Below are positions 6,732 to 13,069 of a stretch of DNA of 15,026 nucleotides, piece after piece; within the stretch, counting starts at the first letter, position 1, and the number at the start of each line of letters is the position of its first letter. Below the pieces are notes generated by a model. That model was given only the letters and a program-made list of their open reading frames with translations, was not told the DNA's origin and ran no database searches. Source of the DNA: Pseudomonadota bacterium (GTDB taxonomy: Bacteria > Pseudomonadota > Alphaproteobacteria > Rhizobiales > Beijerinckiaceae); NCBI GenBank assembly GCA_023423995.1, contig JAFAEL010000239.1, forward strand, positions 1 to 15,026, given 5' to 3'. The position numbers and the translations under genes were made by a program.

Positions 6732-7895
6732 ATGAGATTGTTGTTCGCGGCCATGGCCGCCGGTTCGCTCGCGCTCGCAACGGGAGCCAGCGCGCAGGCC
6801 GTGAAGATCGGCATGACGGTATCGACGACCGGTCCGGCCGCGTCGCTCGGCATTCCCGAGGCGAACACCGCCAAGCTGATGCCCAAGGAGATCGGCGGCA
6901 TTCCGGTCGAGGTCATCGTGCTCGACGACGCCTCGGACACTACCAAGGGCGTCGCGAATACCCGCAAGCTCCTGACGGACGACAAGGTCGACGTGGTTGT
7001 CGGCTCCTCGACGACGCCGGTCTCGCTGGCCATGCTCGAGGTGGTCAGCGAGATGAAGGCGCCGATGATCTCGCTCGCGGCCTCCGCGGCGATCGTCAGC
7101 CCGATGGACGAGAAGCGCCGCTGGGTCTTCAAGACCCCGCAGAATGATCGCCTCATGGCCGACGCCCTCGTCGACTACATGGCGGCCCAGAAGGTGAAGT
7201 CGGTCGCCTTCATCGGCTTCAACGACGCCTATGGCGACGGCTGGCTCAACGTCATCACGCCGGCCCTGAAGGAGAAGAACATCCAGCTCGTCGCGACCGA
7301 GCGCTATGCCCGGACGGATACGAGCGTGACGGGACCCGTCCTCAAGCTCATGGCGGCCAAGCCCGAGGCCGTGCTGGTCGCCGGCTCCGGGACCCCGGCT
7401 GCCCTGCCGCAGAAGACGCTCAAGGAGCGTGGATACGCGGGCAAGATCTACCAGACCCACGGCGTCGCCAATGCCGACTTCCTCCGCGTCGGCGGCAAGG
7501 ATGTGGAAGGCACGATCCTGCCGGCGGGACCGGTCCTGGTTGCGGCGCAGCTTCCGGAAACGAATCCCGTGAAGAAGGCCGGCCTGGACTACGTGCAGAA
7601 GTACGAGGCCATGTTCGGCGCCGGCTCCGCCAACACCTTCGGCGCGCACGCGAACGACGCCCTCGTCCTGCTGCAGGCCGCCATTCCGGTCGCGGCCAAG
7701 AACGCCAAGCCCGGCACGCCCGAGTTCCGGGCCGCCCTGCGGGATGCGCTGGAAGGGCTGAAGGACGTTGTCTACAGCCAGGGCGTCGTCACGATGACGA
7801 AGGACGATCACGTCGGCCAGGACAAGCGCGCCCGCGTCATGGTCACCATCGAGAACGGCGCCTGGAAGCTGCTGCCGGAAGCGGCGACACAGTAA
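6732..7895 (+). CDS. Periplasmic substrate-binding protein, branched-chain amino acid ABC transporter type (387 aa)
   Basis: It binds a small solute in the periplasm for delivery to an ABC importer. ATG 6732 has a strong GGGAGGAAATC immediately upstream. Residues 1-23 form a signal peptide (MRLLFAAMAAGSLALATGASAQA) in three parts: basic start, hydrophobic core, and a signal peptidase I site after ASA or AQA; there is no lipobox Cys. The mature part has the type I, LivK-like layout: VKIGMTVSTTGPAASLG at the start, VDVVVGSSTTPVSLAM, PMISLAASAAI, the hinge-region VAFIGFNDAYGDGW, then AVLVAGSGTPAALPQKTL and YQTHGVAN. Related proteins bind branched-chain or aromatic compounds, so the ligand cannot be read from sequence. 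No permease or ATPase genes flank it, so it must work with a transporter encoded elsewhere or act as a receptor protein. A hairpin follows the stop. Confidence 0.92.
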   Translation: MRLLFAAMAAGSLALATGASAQAVKIGMTVSTTGPAASLGIPEANTAKLMPKEIGGIPVEVIVLDDASDTTKGVANTRKLLTDDKVDVVVGSSTTPVSLAMLEVVSEMKAPMISLAASAAIVSPMDEKRRWVFKTPQNDRLMADALVDYMAAQKVKSVAFIGFNDAYGDGWLNVITPALKEKNIQLVATERYARTDTSVTGPVLKLMAAKPEAVLVAGSGTPAALPQKTLKERGYAGKIYQTHGVANADFLRVGGKDVEGTILPAGPVLVAAQLPETNPVKKAGLDYVQKYEAMFGAGSANTFGAHANDALVLLQAAIPVAAKNAKPGTPEFRAALRDALEGLKDVVYSQGVVTMTKDDHVGQDKRARVMVTIENGAWKLLPEAATQ

Positions 7896-7914
7896 AGAAG
7901 ATCGCGGCTGGATG

Positions 7915-7938
7915 GGCCGGCGCCTCCTAACGCCGGCC
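7915..7938 (+). terminator. Hairpin after the binding-protein gene
   Basis: GGCCGGCG at 7915-7922 pairs perfectly with CGCCGGCC at 7931-7938 around CCTCCTAA. It begins 19 bases after the stop codon. It lacks a T-run (TACCCC follows), as is frequent in GC-rich alphaproteobacteria. It is the likely transcript end or a 3'-stabilising hairpin. Confidence 0.55.
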
Positions 7939-7942
7939 TACC

Positions 7943-7960
7943 CCTCGCAATCTCGCGAGG
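7943..7960 (+). repeat. Second hairpin in the binding-protein/msrA gap
   Basis: CCTCGC at 7943-7948 pairs with GCGAGG at 7955-7960 around AATCTC. The overlapping CTCGCGAG (7952-7959) is a perfect palindrome. It lies directly after the terminator-like hairpin and 57 bases before the msrA start. It may be part of the terminator or a structured msrA leader. Confidence 0.35.
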
Positions 7961-7993
7961 AGCCGTGACAGCGAGCGGCGCCCTCACCATATT

Positions 7994-8013
7994 CAGCTCC
8001 GAAATCGGAGCTG
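7994..8013 (+). promoter_or_regulatory. Perfect inverted repeat enclosing the msrA ribosome binding site
   Basis: CAGCTCCGA at 7994-8002 and TCGGAGCTG at 8005-8013 are perfect 9-bp arms separated by AA. As RNA it would form an 8-bp stem with an AAAT tetraloop. The only good ribosome binding site for msrA, GGAG 8007-8010, lies in the 3' arm, 7 bases before ATG 8018. Folding would hide it from the ribosome, suggesting translational control. As DNA it is a 20-bp perfect dyad that could be an operator. The sequence cannot say which. Confidence 0.55.
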
Positions 8014-8017
8014 ATCA

Positions 8018-8671
8018 ATGTTCCTCTTCCGCAAGAAGACCGAGGTGCCGAGCCAGGCCGACGCTTTGCCTGGCCGCCCCAACCCAATCCCGACCGCCGA
8101 ACGCCACTTCGTGAATGGCCGCCCGCTGAAGGGGCCCTATCCCGAGGGTGCGCAACTGGCCGTGTTCGGGATGGGGTGCTTTTGGGGAGTCGAGCGGATC
8201 TTCTGGCAACTGCCGGGCGTCTGGGTGACGGCCGTCGGCTACGCGGCTGGTCACACGCCCAACCCGACCTACGAAGAGGTCTGCTCCGGCCTGACCGGGC
8301 ACAACGAGGTCGTCCTCGTCGTGTACGACCCTGCGCAGATCGCCTACGAGCAGTTGTTGAAGGCGTTCTGGGAGGGGCATGACCCGACTCAGGGCATGCG
8401 CCAGGGTAACGACATCGGCACCCAGTACCGCTCCGGCATCTATGTCTTCGACGAGGAGCAGCGCCAGGCGGCTGAACGGTCGAAGGCGGCTTTCCAGGCC
8501 GCGCTGGACGGGCGGGGCTACGGCACGATCACGACCGAAATCCGCGAAGCCGGTCCCTTCTACTTCGCGGAGGATTATCACCAGCAATATCTGGCCAAGA
8601 ACCCTGGCGGTTATTGCGGGCTCGGTGGCACCGGCGTCACGTGCCCGATCGGTGTCGGAGTCGCGGCTTGA
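8018..8671 (+). CDS. msrA: Peptide-methionine (S)-S-oxide reductase MsrA (217 aa)
   Basis: It reduces the S-epimer of methionine sulfoxide in oxidised proteins, with thioredoxin as usual reductant. The catalytic Cys54 is in the GCFWG motif; resolving cysteines Cys200 (GGYCGLGG) and Cys209 (VTCPIG) place it with the three-cysteine, E. coli-like MsrA type. Other family landmarks are [51 protein letters not shown] and the [16 protein letters not shown] end. There is no signal peptide, so it is cytoplasmic. Its length is close to the usual 212 aa of the long form. ATG 8018 has GGAG 7 bases upstream, inside a perfect inverted repeat. Its stop codon shares one base with the start of the UPF0114 gene, so the two should be co-transcribed and coupled. 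No msrB is nearby. Confidence 0.97.
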   Translation: MFLFRKKTEVPSQADALPGRPNPIPTAERHFVNGRPLKGPYPEGAQLAVFGMGCFWGVERIFWQLPGVWVTAVGYAAGHTPNPTYEEVCSGLTGHNEVVLVVYDPAQIAYEQLLKAFWEGHDPTQGMRQGNDIGTQYRSGIYVFDEEQRQAAERSKAAFQAALDGRGYGTITTEIREAGPFYFAEDYHQQYLAKNPGGYCGLGGTGVTCPIGVGVAA

Positions 8672-9243
8672 TGAACCAGACCGGGGAAGCGCAGAACGGC
8701 CGGGGTCCCCTGGCCGAGCGCATTGTCGAGACTGTCATCTTCTCGAGCCGCTGGCTGCTCGCCCCATTCTATGTCGGGCTTGTCCTGGCGCTGGGCGTCC
8801 TGCTGCTGAAGTTCATGCAGGAGCTCCTGCACTTCGTCTCCCACTCGTTCCGGGCGACGGAGGCCGACATCATCCTCGGCGTGCTGACGCTGGTCGACCT
8901 CACCTTCACGGGGTCGCTCGTCGTGATCGTGATCTTCTCGGGCTACGAAAATTTCGTGTCCAAGATCGACATGGCGCAGACGCGCGACTGGCCGGAATGG
9001 ATGTCGAAGATCGACTTCACCGGCCTGAAGCTCAAGCTCATGTCGTCCATCGTGGCGATCTCGGCGATCCAGCTCCTGAAGATCTTCATGGACCTGAAGA
9101 ACATCTCGGACCGGGAGGTCGCCTGGTATGTCGGCCTGCACGTCGTGTTCGTGGTGTCAGGCCTCGTCTTCGCTCTGACCGACCGGTTCGGCGAAGGCGG
9201 CCACGGCAAGTCCCACGGGGACAAGCCGCAACCGCATCTCTGA
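8671..9243 (+). CDS. UPF0114 (YqhA/TIGR00645) family inner-membrane protein (190 aa)
   Basis: I chose ATG 8671 because it overlaps the msrA stop (TGATG) and gives the usual family length; the frame runs back into msrA without another good start. Four hydrophobic segments are visible at about residues 28-48, 67-90, 122-140 and 152-170. The family signature SGYENFVSKID follows the second segment, and DLTFTGSLVVIVIFSGYENF is characteristic of UPF0114. The C-terminal tail (about 171-190) is His/Gly/Lys-rich and probably cytoplasmic. The molecular function of the family is not established. The one-base overlap with msrA suggests a link to oxidative or envelope stress (inference). It converges on mepA, with a hairpin between the stops. 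Confidence 0.92.
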   Translation: MNQTGEAQNGRGPLAERIVETVIFSSRWLLAPFYVGLVLALGVLLLKFMQELLHFVSHSFRATEADIILGVLTLVDLTFTGSLVVIVIFSGYENFVSKIDMAQTRDWPEWMSKIDFTGLKLKLMSSIVAISAIQLLKIFMDLKNISDREVAWYVGLHVVFVVSGLVFALTDRFGEGGHGKSHGDKPQPHL

Positions 9244-9249
9244 CCGACC

Positions 9250-9271
9250 CGCGGCGCCCTATGGCGCCGCG
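9250..9271. terminator. Bidirectional terminator-like hairpin between the UPF0114 gene and mepA
   Basis: CGCGGCGCC at 9250-9258 pairs perfectly with GGCGCCGCG at 9263-9271 around CTAT. The mepA stop codon (TAG on the minus strand, 9259-9261) lies in the loop, and the UPF0114 stop is 6 bases before the stem. The position between converging genes and perfect symmetry suit a shared terminator. There is no T-run on either side. Confidence 0.5.
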
Positions 9272-10164
9272 AGCACCTGCCGGCACTCATCCGGCAGGGC
9301 CGACATGGTCATCGGCGGACGCGGTTTCCCAGGCTTCGGGAACAGCATGGCCGGGGTGAACCAGCGGTCGAGCTCGGAGCCGCAGCCCTCGCTCTCCGGC
9401 GGCGGGTCCTGGGACCGACAGCTGCCGCTCCCGGCCGGGCAGCCGAGCCGGATGTGGAAGTGGTAATTGTGGCCCCAGGTCGGGCGAACCTTGGCCAGCC
9501 AGTCGCGGTCGCCCCTGGCGTCCCGGCAGAGCGCGCGCTTGATCGCCGGGTTCACGAAGACGCGCTCCACCTCGTCCTCCCGAGCCACCGCGCGGAGGAG
9601 CGCGAGATGCCCCGGCGTGTAGCGCGCCGGATCGACGTCGAGACGGTCGGGCCGGACAAGGTTCGTCGCCGACATCTCCTCCCGTTCCGCCCTGCTCAGG
9701 CGACGATCCGGCATCGGGGTGAGCCAGATATCGGCGTCGAGCCCGAGCTGGTGAGACGCGTGCCCCGTCAACATGGGCCCGCCGCGCGGCTGGGCGAGAT
9801 CGCCGACCAGCAGTCCCGGCCAGCCGTTGATCTGCGGCACCCGCGCCGAGAGTCGCTGCAGGAACGAGACCATGGCCGGGTGGCCCCAGTTCCGGTTCCG
9901 CGACAACCGCATCACCTGCCAGTTGGGCCCGTCGATCGGCAGCGCCGCCCCGCCTGCGAGGCAGCCCCTCGAGTAGAAGCCGATGGCTCGCGGCGCGAGC
10001 GGAGCCGGCGCCGTGGCCCGGCCGAAGAGCTCCTTGGCAGGCGTTGCGGGATCGTTCGGGTTGGCGAGCGGCGGCAGGGGCTTTGGGTTCAGGGTGCCGC
10101 GATCCTGCGCGAGCGCGGGGCCGGACAGGCAGCCCATCAGGGCCAGGGCATGAATCAGACGCAT
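9259..10164 (-). CDS. mepA: Penicillin-insensitive murein endopeptidase MepA (peptidase M74, 301 aa)
   Basis: A periplasmic zinc peptidase that cleaves D-alanyl-meso-diaminopimelyl cross-links in peptidoglycan. A short signal peptide is visible (MRLIHALALMGCLSGPALA, cleavage before QDR). The LAS-fold metal motif is in GHASHQLGLDADIW: His135, His138 and Asp145 match E. coli His110, His113 and Asp120. The second motif WGHNYHFHIRLGCP supplies His232, His235 and His237, matching His206, His209 and His211. FYSRGCLAGG near the start and late cysteines suggest disulfides, as in the E. coli enzyme. It lies 52 bases downstream of the dehydrogenase on the same strand, so it may share that gene's EcfG-type promoter; no promoter or strong ribosome binding site is evident directly before ATG 10164. 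Confidence 0.95.
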   Translation of the reverse strand: MRLIHALALMGCLSGPALAQDRGTLNPKPLPPLANPNDPATPAKELFGRATAPAPLAPRAIGFYSRGCLAGGAALPIDGPNWQVMRLSRNRNWGHPAMVSFLQRLSARVPQINGWPGLLVGDLAQPRGGPMLTGHASHQLGLDADIWLTPMPDRRLSRAEREEMSATNLVRPDRLDVDPARYTPGHLALLRAVAREDEVERVFVNPAIKRALCRDARGDRDWLAKVRPTWGHNYHFHIRLGCPAGSGSCRSQDPPPESEGCGSELDRWFTPAMLFPKPGKPRPPMTMSALPDECRQVLAAP

Positions 10165-10216
10165 GCGGTGAGTCTAGCCGAGCGCATCTCTGTCCGAAAT
10201 CGAGCCAATTGTCCGG

Positions 10217-11281
10217 TCAGGCGCCACCGGCCCGCCTGAACTCGCTCTCGATGTCGCGCACGCGCCCGCGTCCGGAGCGGCGCGCGGCCAGGATGCCGCC
10301 GATCGCCGCCGCCACGCCCACAATCGCGGCGGCCGTCACGACGGGGTGGAGTTGCGCTTCGAGATAGACGCTCGTCTCCCGGCGCCCGCCCGGCAACCCG
10401 GAATGCTCCATCCCATCCTGGCGCGGCGCATAGAGGTTGTCCCGACGCCCTGGCGGGGTGGGCACCTCCGTCTTCTGTCCCTGGAATCCGACCGCCTCCA
10501 TGACGAGGTCGGTGAGCCGGGGGAAATGCGCGCCCATCAGCGAGATCGCATAACCGCCTAGGCCGACCACGATCGTCCGCTTCGGGGTCTCTGCCGCGTG
10601 CAGGATCGCCTTCGCGACAAGCGAGGGGTCATAGGCCGGCGGGGGATTGCGGATGCCCGGAGCATCGAGCCTGCTTCTCGCGTGCTCGAAGAAGGGCGTG
10701 TCGATCGCGGACGGCTTGACGAGCGTCACCGACACCGGCGCACCGTCATGCTCCAGTTCCATGCGGAGCGTGTCCGTGAAGGCCTTCACGGCATGTTTCG
10801 CCGCCGCATAGGGCCCCTGCAGCACGAGCGCGCGGTCCGACAGCACGCTGCCGATGTTGATGATGGCGCCGCCTCGCTCCCGAAGTTCGCGGGCCGCGAT
10901 CAGCGAGCCATGCACGACGCCCCAGTAATCCACGTCGAAAACCCGGCGGTGATCGGCCAGCGGGATGTCCTGGACCGTGCCGTAGACGGACACGCCGGCG
11001 TTGTTGACCCAGGTGTCGAACCCACCGAAGGCCTCGCGGGCGCGCGCGGCGACATGCTCGAGATCCTCGCGCCGGGCAACGTCGGCAACCACGACCGCCG
11101 CCTCGCCGCCGCCGCGGCTGATCTCCGCGGACAGGGCATCCAGGGCCTCGCGATTCCGCGACACCAGCACGAGACGCGCTCCGCGGGACGCCGCCAGATG
11201 CGCCGTGGCGAGCCCGATGCCGCTCGACGCACCTGTGATCACGATGACCTGGTCGCGGATCGGCTTCAGCTGGATGGCCAT
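10217..11281 (-). CDS. Short-chain dehydrogenase/reductase with C-terminal membrane segment (354 aa)
   Basis: An NAD(P)-dependent oxidoreductase of the classical SDR type with unknown substrate. ATG 11281 is chosen because GGGGAGAAG lies just upstream; the frame stays open to 11503, but that extension would run over the promoter and the PRC-barrel start. Cofactor motif TGASSGIG covers residues 16-23 and VSRNRE follows the second strand; NNAG is present; the catalytic set is Ser145, Tyr158 and Lys162 (YAAAK). The SDR core ends at about 250. An added C-terminal part carries a linker (about 275-320) and a hydrophobic segment (VVTAAAIVGVAAAIGGILAA) followed by Arg-rich residues, suggesting tail anchoring to the membrane. 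Two-thirds of the length is ordinary SDR; the tail is the distinctive part. A near-perfect EcfG-type promoter lies about 26 bases upstream. Confidence 0.93.
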   Translation of the reverse strand: MAIQLKPIRDQVIVITGASSGIGLATAHLAASRGARLVLVSRNREALDALSAEISRGGGEAAVVVADVARREDLEHVAARAREAFGGFDTWVNNAGVSVYGTVQDIPLADHRRVFDVDYWGVVHGSLIAARELRERGGAIINIGSVLSDRALVLQGPYAAAKHAVKAFTDTLRMELEHDGAPVSVTLVKPSAIDTPFFEHARSRLDAPGIRNPPPAYDPSLVAKAILHAAETPKRTIVVGLGGYAISLMGAHFPRLTDLVMEAVGFQGQKTEVPTPPGRRDNLYAPRQDGMEHSGLPGGRRETSVYLEAQLHPVVTAAAIVGVAAAIGGILAARRSGRGRVRDIESEFRRAGGA

Positions 11282-11306
11282 TTCTTCTCCCCTCGAACGC
11301 CGCTCC

Positions 11307-11332
11307 AACGTGGGGCCGGAGAGCCCAGTTCC
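11307..11332 (-). promoter_or_regulatory. EcfG-type (general stress sigma) promoter for the dehydrogenase
   Basis: On the minus strand GGAAC (11332 to 11328) and CGTT (11310 to 11307) are separated by 17 bases, an exact match to the known alphaproteobacterial consensus GGAAC-N16/17-CGTT. The expected transcript start is near 11300, leaving about 20 bases of leader containing the ribosome binding site before ATG 11281. Confidence 0.8.
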
Positions 11333-11348
11333 TGCCGGGGGCCGCACC

Positions 11349-11373
11349 GGAACCGCCAAACAGGCGTGACGTT
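11349..11373 (+). promoter_or_regulatory. EcfG-type (general stress sigma) promoter for the PRC-barrel gene
   Basis: GGAAC at 11349-11353 and CGTT at 11370-11373 are separated by 16 bases, again an exact consensus match. The expected transcript start is near 11380, giving a leader of about 30 bases with GGAGG at 11400-11404 before ATG 11410. The two -35 boxes face away from each other with 16 bases between them. Confidence 0.8.
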
Positions 11374-11409
11374 CACCTCGCAGCTTCAACGAAACGCATG
11401 GAGGATCCG

Positions 11410-11835
11410 ATGGCGATCGGCACGACAGACTACGTGACGGGCCAGACGAGCGGCGAAGCGGCCGCAGGGATACCGACGCCCTCGGGCAATTCCCTGATCG
11501 CAAGCGACCGCGTGGAGGGCACTCCCGTCCGGCGACCGGATGGCGAGAAGATCGGCACGATCGAGCGGCTGATGATCGACAAGCTCTCCGGCAAGGTCGC
11601 CTACGCGGTGATGAGCTTCGGCGGCTTCCTCGGGCTCGGCGAGGATTACCATACGATCCCGTGGTCCGCGCTGAAGTACAACACGGCGCTGGACGCCTAC
11701 GAGATGAACCTGACCGAGGATCAGCTCCGGGATGCGCCCCGGCGGACGGGCGAAGGCCGCGATCCGTCCTTCGACCGCGACTGGGAGGAGCACGTCCACC
11801 GCTACTACAACGCCACTCCCTACTGGGGGATCTGA
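11410..11835 (+). CDS. PRC-barrel domain protein (141 aa)
   Basis: I chose ATG 11410 because GGAGG (11400-11404) precedes it at the right distance; ATG 11398 lies upstream without a ribosome binding site. Residues about 27-105 form a PRC-barrel: SLIASDRVEGTPVRRPDGEKIGTIERLMID, then GKVAYAVMSFGGFLGLGEDYHTIPW, the family's strand pattern with the conserved IPW (83-85), then YEMNLTEDQL. The C-terminal 35 residues are acidic and aromatic (DWEEHVHRYY, ending PYWGI). There is no signal peptide. PRC-barrels occur in RNA maturation and photosynthetic reaction-centre proteins; stand-alone alphaproteobacterial copies of this kind are common among stress-induced genes, with unknown activity. The EcfG-type promoter upstream fits that. 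Confidence 0.92.
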   Translation: MAIGTTDYVTGQTSGEAAAGIPTPSGNSLIASDRVEGTPVRRPDGEKIGTIERLMIDKLSGKVAYAVMSFGGFLGLGEDYHTIPWSALKYNTALDAYEMNLTEDQLRDAPRRTGEGRDPSFDRDWEEHVHRYYNATPYWGI

Positions 11836-11849
11836 TCCCGGTGGGAATC

Positions 11850-11875
11850 GGGGATCAAGGTGTCCTTTGATCCCC
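11850..11875. terminator. Hairpin between the converging PRC-barrel and small helical protein genes
   Basis: GGGGATCAA at 11850-11858 pairs with TTGATCCCC at 11867-11875 around GGTGTCCT. The loop bases GG and CC can extend the stem past an unpaired T. It starts 15 bases after the PRC-barrel stop and ends 13 bases before the stop of the minus-strand gene, so it can serve both directions. There is no T-run. Confidence 0.6.
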
Positions 11876-11888
11876 TGATCCTCGCTTC

Positions 11889-12167
11889 TCAGCCCTCGGC
11901 GGCGCCGCCCCGGCGCCGCTGAACGAGCTGCGCGAGGGGCGTGGCGCCGGGCGCTCGCTCGAGTGGTCGGAATCGCACCACGTTTGCGGGCGCTTCGCCC
12001 GCCAGGATGTCGTCCTCCGGATCGCGATCCATGACGTCGAGAGTCCTGGCGATGAGGCGTCGCGCCTCGGCGAAAGATTCATCGACCTGCAGGATGTAGT
12101 ACGCCTGCTGCAGATGGTCCTGCGCCAGCGTCTTCAGCCGTGTTCTCAACTGTCCACCTGCCGACAT
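11889..12167 (-). CDS. Small helical hypothetical protein (92 aa)
   Basis: ATG 12167 is preferred; the frame extends to a TTG at 12191 (100 aa), and neither start has a convincing ribosome binding site. The N-terminal half looks helical (LRTRLKTLAQDHLQQAYYILQV, then ESFAEARRLIARTLDVMDRD). The middle is acidic (PEDDILAG) and the C-terminus is basic (VQRRRGGAAEG). No membrane segment, cysteine motif or recognised domain is present. Gln/Tyr-rich helices of this kind may form a small helical bundle. It lies 125 bases downstream of the SRAP gene on the same strand and converges on the PRC-barrel gene across a hairpin. Protein-like composition and position support a real gene; the function is unknown. 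Confidence 0.6.
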   Translation of the reverse strand: MSAGGQLRTRLKTLAQDHLQQAYYILQVDESFAEARRLIARTLDVMDRDPEDDILAGEAPANVVRFRPLERAPGATPLAQLVQRRRGGAAEG

Positions 12168-12191
12168 CCCGAATCGAAACCTCGGAGCCAA

Positions 12192-12292
12192 GGTTACCGA
12201 TTCCAGAACGGGTTCAACAGGCAGGAGAGCTGCGGCAATACTTCGATCCAGCCCTAATTTGACCTTGAATCGATTCGCGAAGAGTCAAGCGT
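12192..12292. other. Spacer upstream of the small helical protein gene
   Basis: This stretch is less GC-rich than the rest of the window. It holds the 10-bp perfect palindrome GAATCGATTC (12267-12276) overlapping TTCGCGAA (12274-12281). On the minus strand TTGACT (12288 to 12283) could be a -35 box for the downstream gene, but no convincing -10 follows at 17 bases. It may be a promoter region. Confidence 0.3.
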
Positions 12293-13018
12293 TCAGGTAC
12301 TATTCCCATCCCGCGGCCAAGTACCGTCAGCCTCGGGATGCTGCTCCACCAAGGAGCGATCATCGTTTTTCACCGAGTTCACACGTGTGGAGACCGGCCA
12401 GGCGATCATCTCCTCCGGCGGGAACGGACCGAGAAGATCGCGAGGATCCTCGTCCGTGCCGAGCCAACGGCGGAAGTCCGCGGGCTTCAGGATGGCGGGC
12501 ATTCGGCTGTGGATAGGACGCACAACCGCGTTCGCTCGGGTCGTCACCACGCAGAAGGTCCGGATCCATTCGCCTGTCGCGGGGTCCTTCCAGTTCTCCC
12601 AAAGGCCCGCGAGGCCGAAGGGCGATCCGTCTCGCATCGCCACACAGAATGGCTGCTTGATCTTTTCGCCCTCCACGGGCTTCCACTCGTAGAAGCCGTC
12701 GATCGGCACGATGCAGCGTCGGCGCGCATAGGCGGGCGCGAATTCGGCACGACGGGTCAGAAGCTCGGCTGCCGCGTTGATCAGAGGCTTTTTCGGCTTC
12801 TCCGGCGAGGAGGAGGGGATGAGACCCCAGCGTAGGAGGTCCAGCGAGCGCTCGCCCGTCGCCGGGTTCTGCCGGATGACCCAGAGCTCCTGCGAGGGCG
12901 CTCCATTGTAGCGAGGCGGCGTGTTGCGGAATCGGTCTCCTGAGGGATCTCCCCTCCCCTCCACGATCTGAAGAGACAGGATGTCGGGAGGGCTTGCCTG
13001 CACCACGCGTCCGCACAT
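12293..13018 (-). CDS. SRAP (SOS response-associated peptidase, YedK/HMCES-like) protein (241 aa)
   Basis: It forms a covalent thiazolidine DNA-protein crosslink with abasic sites in single-stranded DNA, protecting them from strand breaks. The catalytic Cys2 is directly after the start (MCGRVVQ) and is exposed by removal of Met1. Other active-site residues match YedK by position: Asn81 (LINAAAE), Glu111 (GFYEW) and His170 (IHSRMP). Further landmarks are RWGLIPSS, RRCIVPIDGFYEWK, PFGLAGLWENW and FCVVTTRAN. In most relatives the Asn is followed by AR (NARxE); here residue 83 is Ala rather than Arg, while Glu85 is kept. The length is usual for the family. The ribosome binding site is weak (AGGG about 12 bases from ATG 13018). 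It follows the 83-aa gene by 51 bases on the same strand, a possible operon. No LexA box was recognised. Confidence 0.95.
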   Translation of the reverse strand: MCGRVVQASPPDILSLQIVEGRGDPSGDRFRNTPPRYNGAPSQELWVIRQNPATGERSLDLLRWGLIPSSSPEKPKKPLINAAAELLTRRAEFAPAYARRRCIVPIDGFYEWKPVEGEKIKQPFCVAMRDGSPFGLAGLWENWKDPATGEWIRTFCVVTTRANAVVRPIHSRMPAILKPADFRRWLGTDEDPRDLLGPFPPEEMIAWPVSTRVNSVKNDDRSLVEQHPEADGTWPRDGNST

Positions 13019-13069
13019 GAGAAAGACCCTAGCGCAGATCGGCCCTCGGCGGCAGCGCGCGGATGCGCT

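Noticed and set aside
6681..7811. A 376-codon minus-strand frame opposite the binding-protein gene
   Set aside because: Its composition (Arg/His/Gly/Asp-rich) is typical of an antisense shadow; the plus-strand frame has a signal peptide, ribosome binding site and clear family landmarks.
11282..11503. N-terminal extension of the dehydrogenase to 11503
   Set aside because: It would read through the two promoters and antisense to the PRC-barrel gene; ATG 11281 has a strong ribosome binding site and places the cofactor motif at residue 16, as usual for SDRs.
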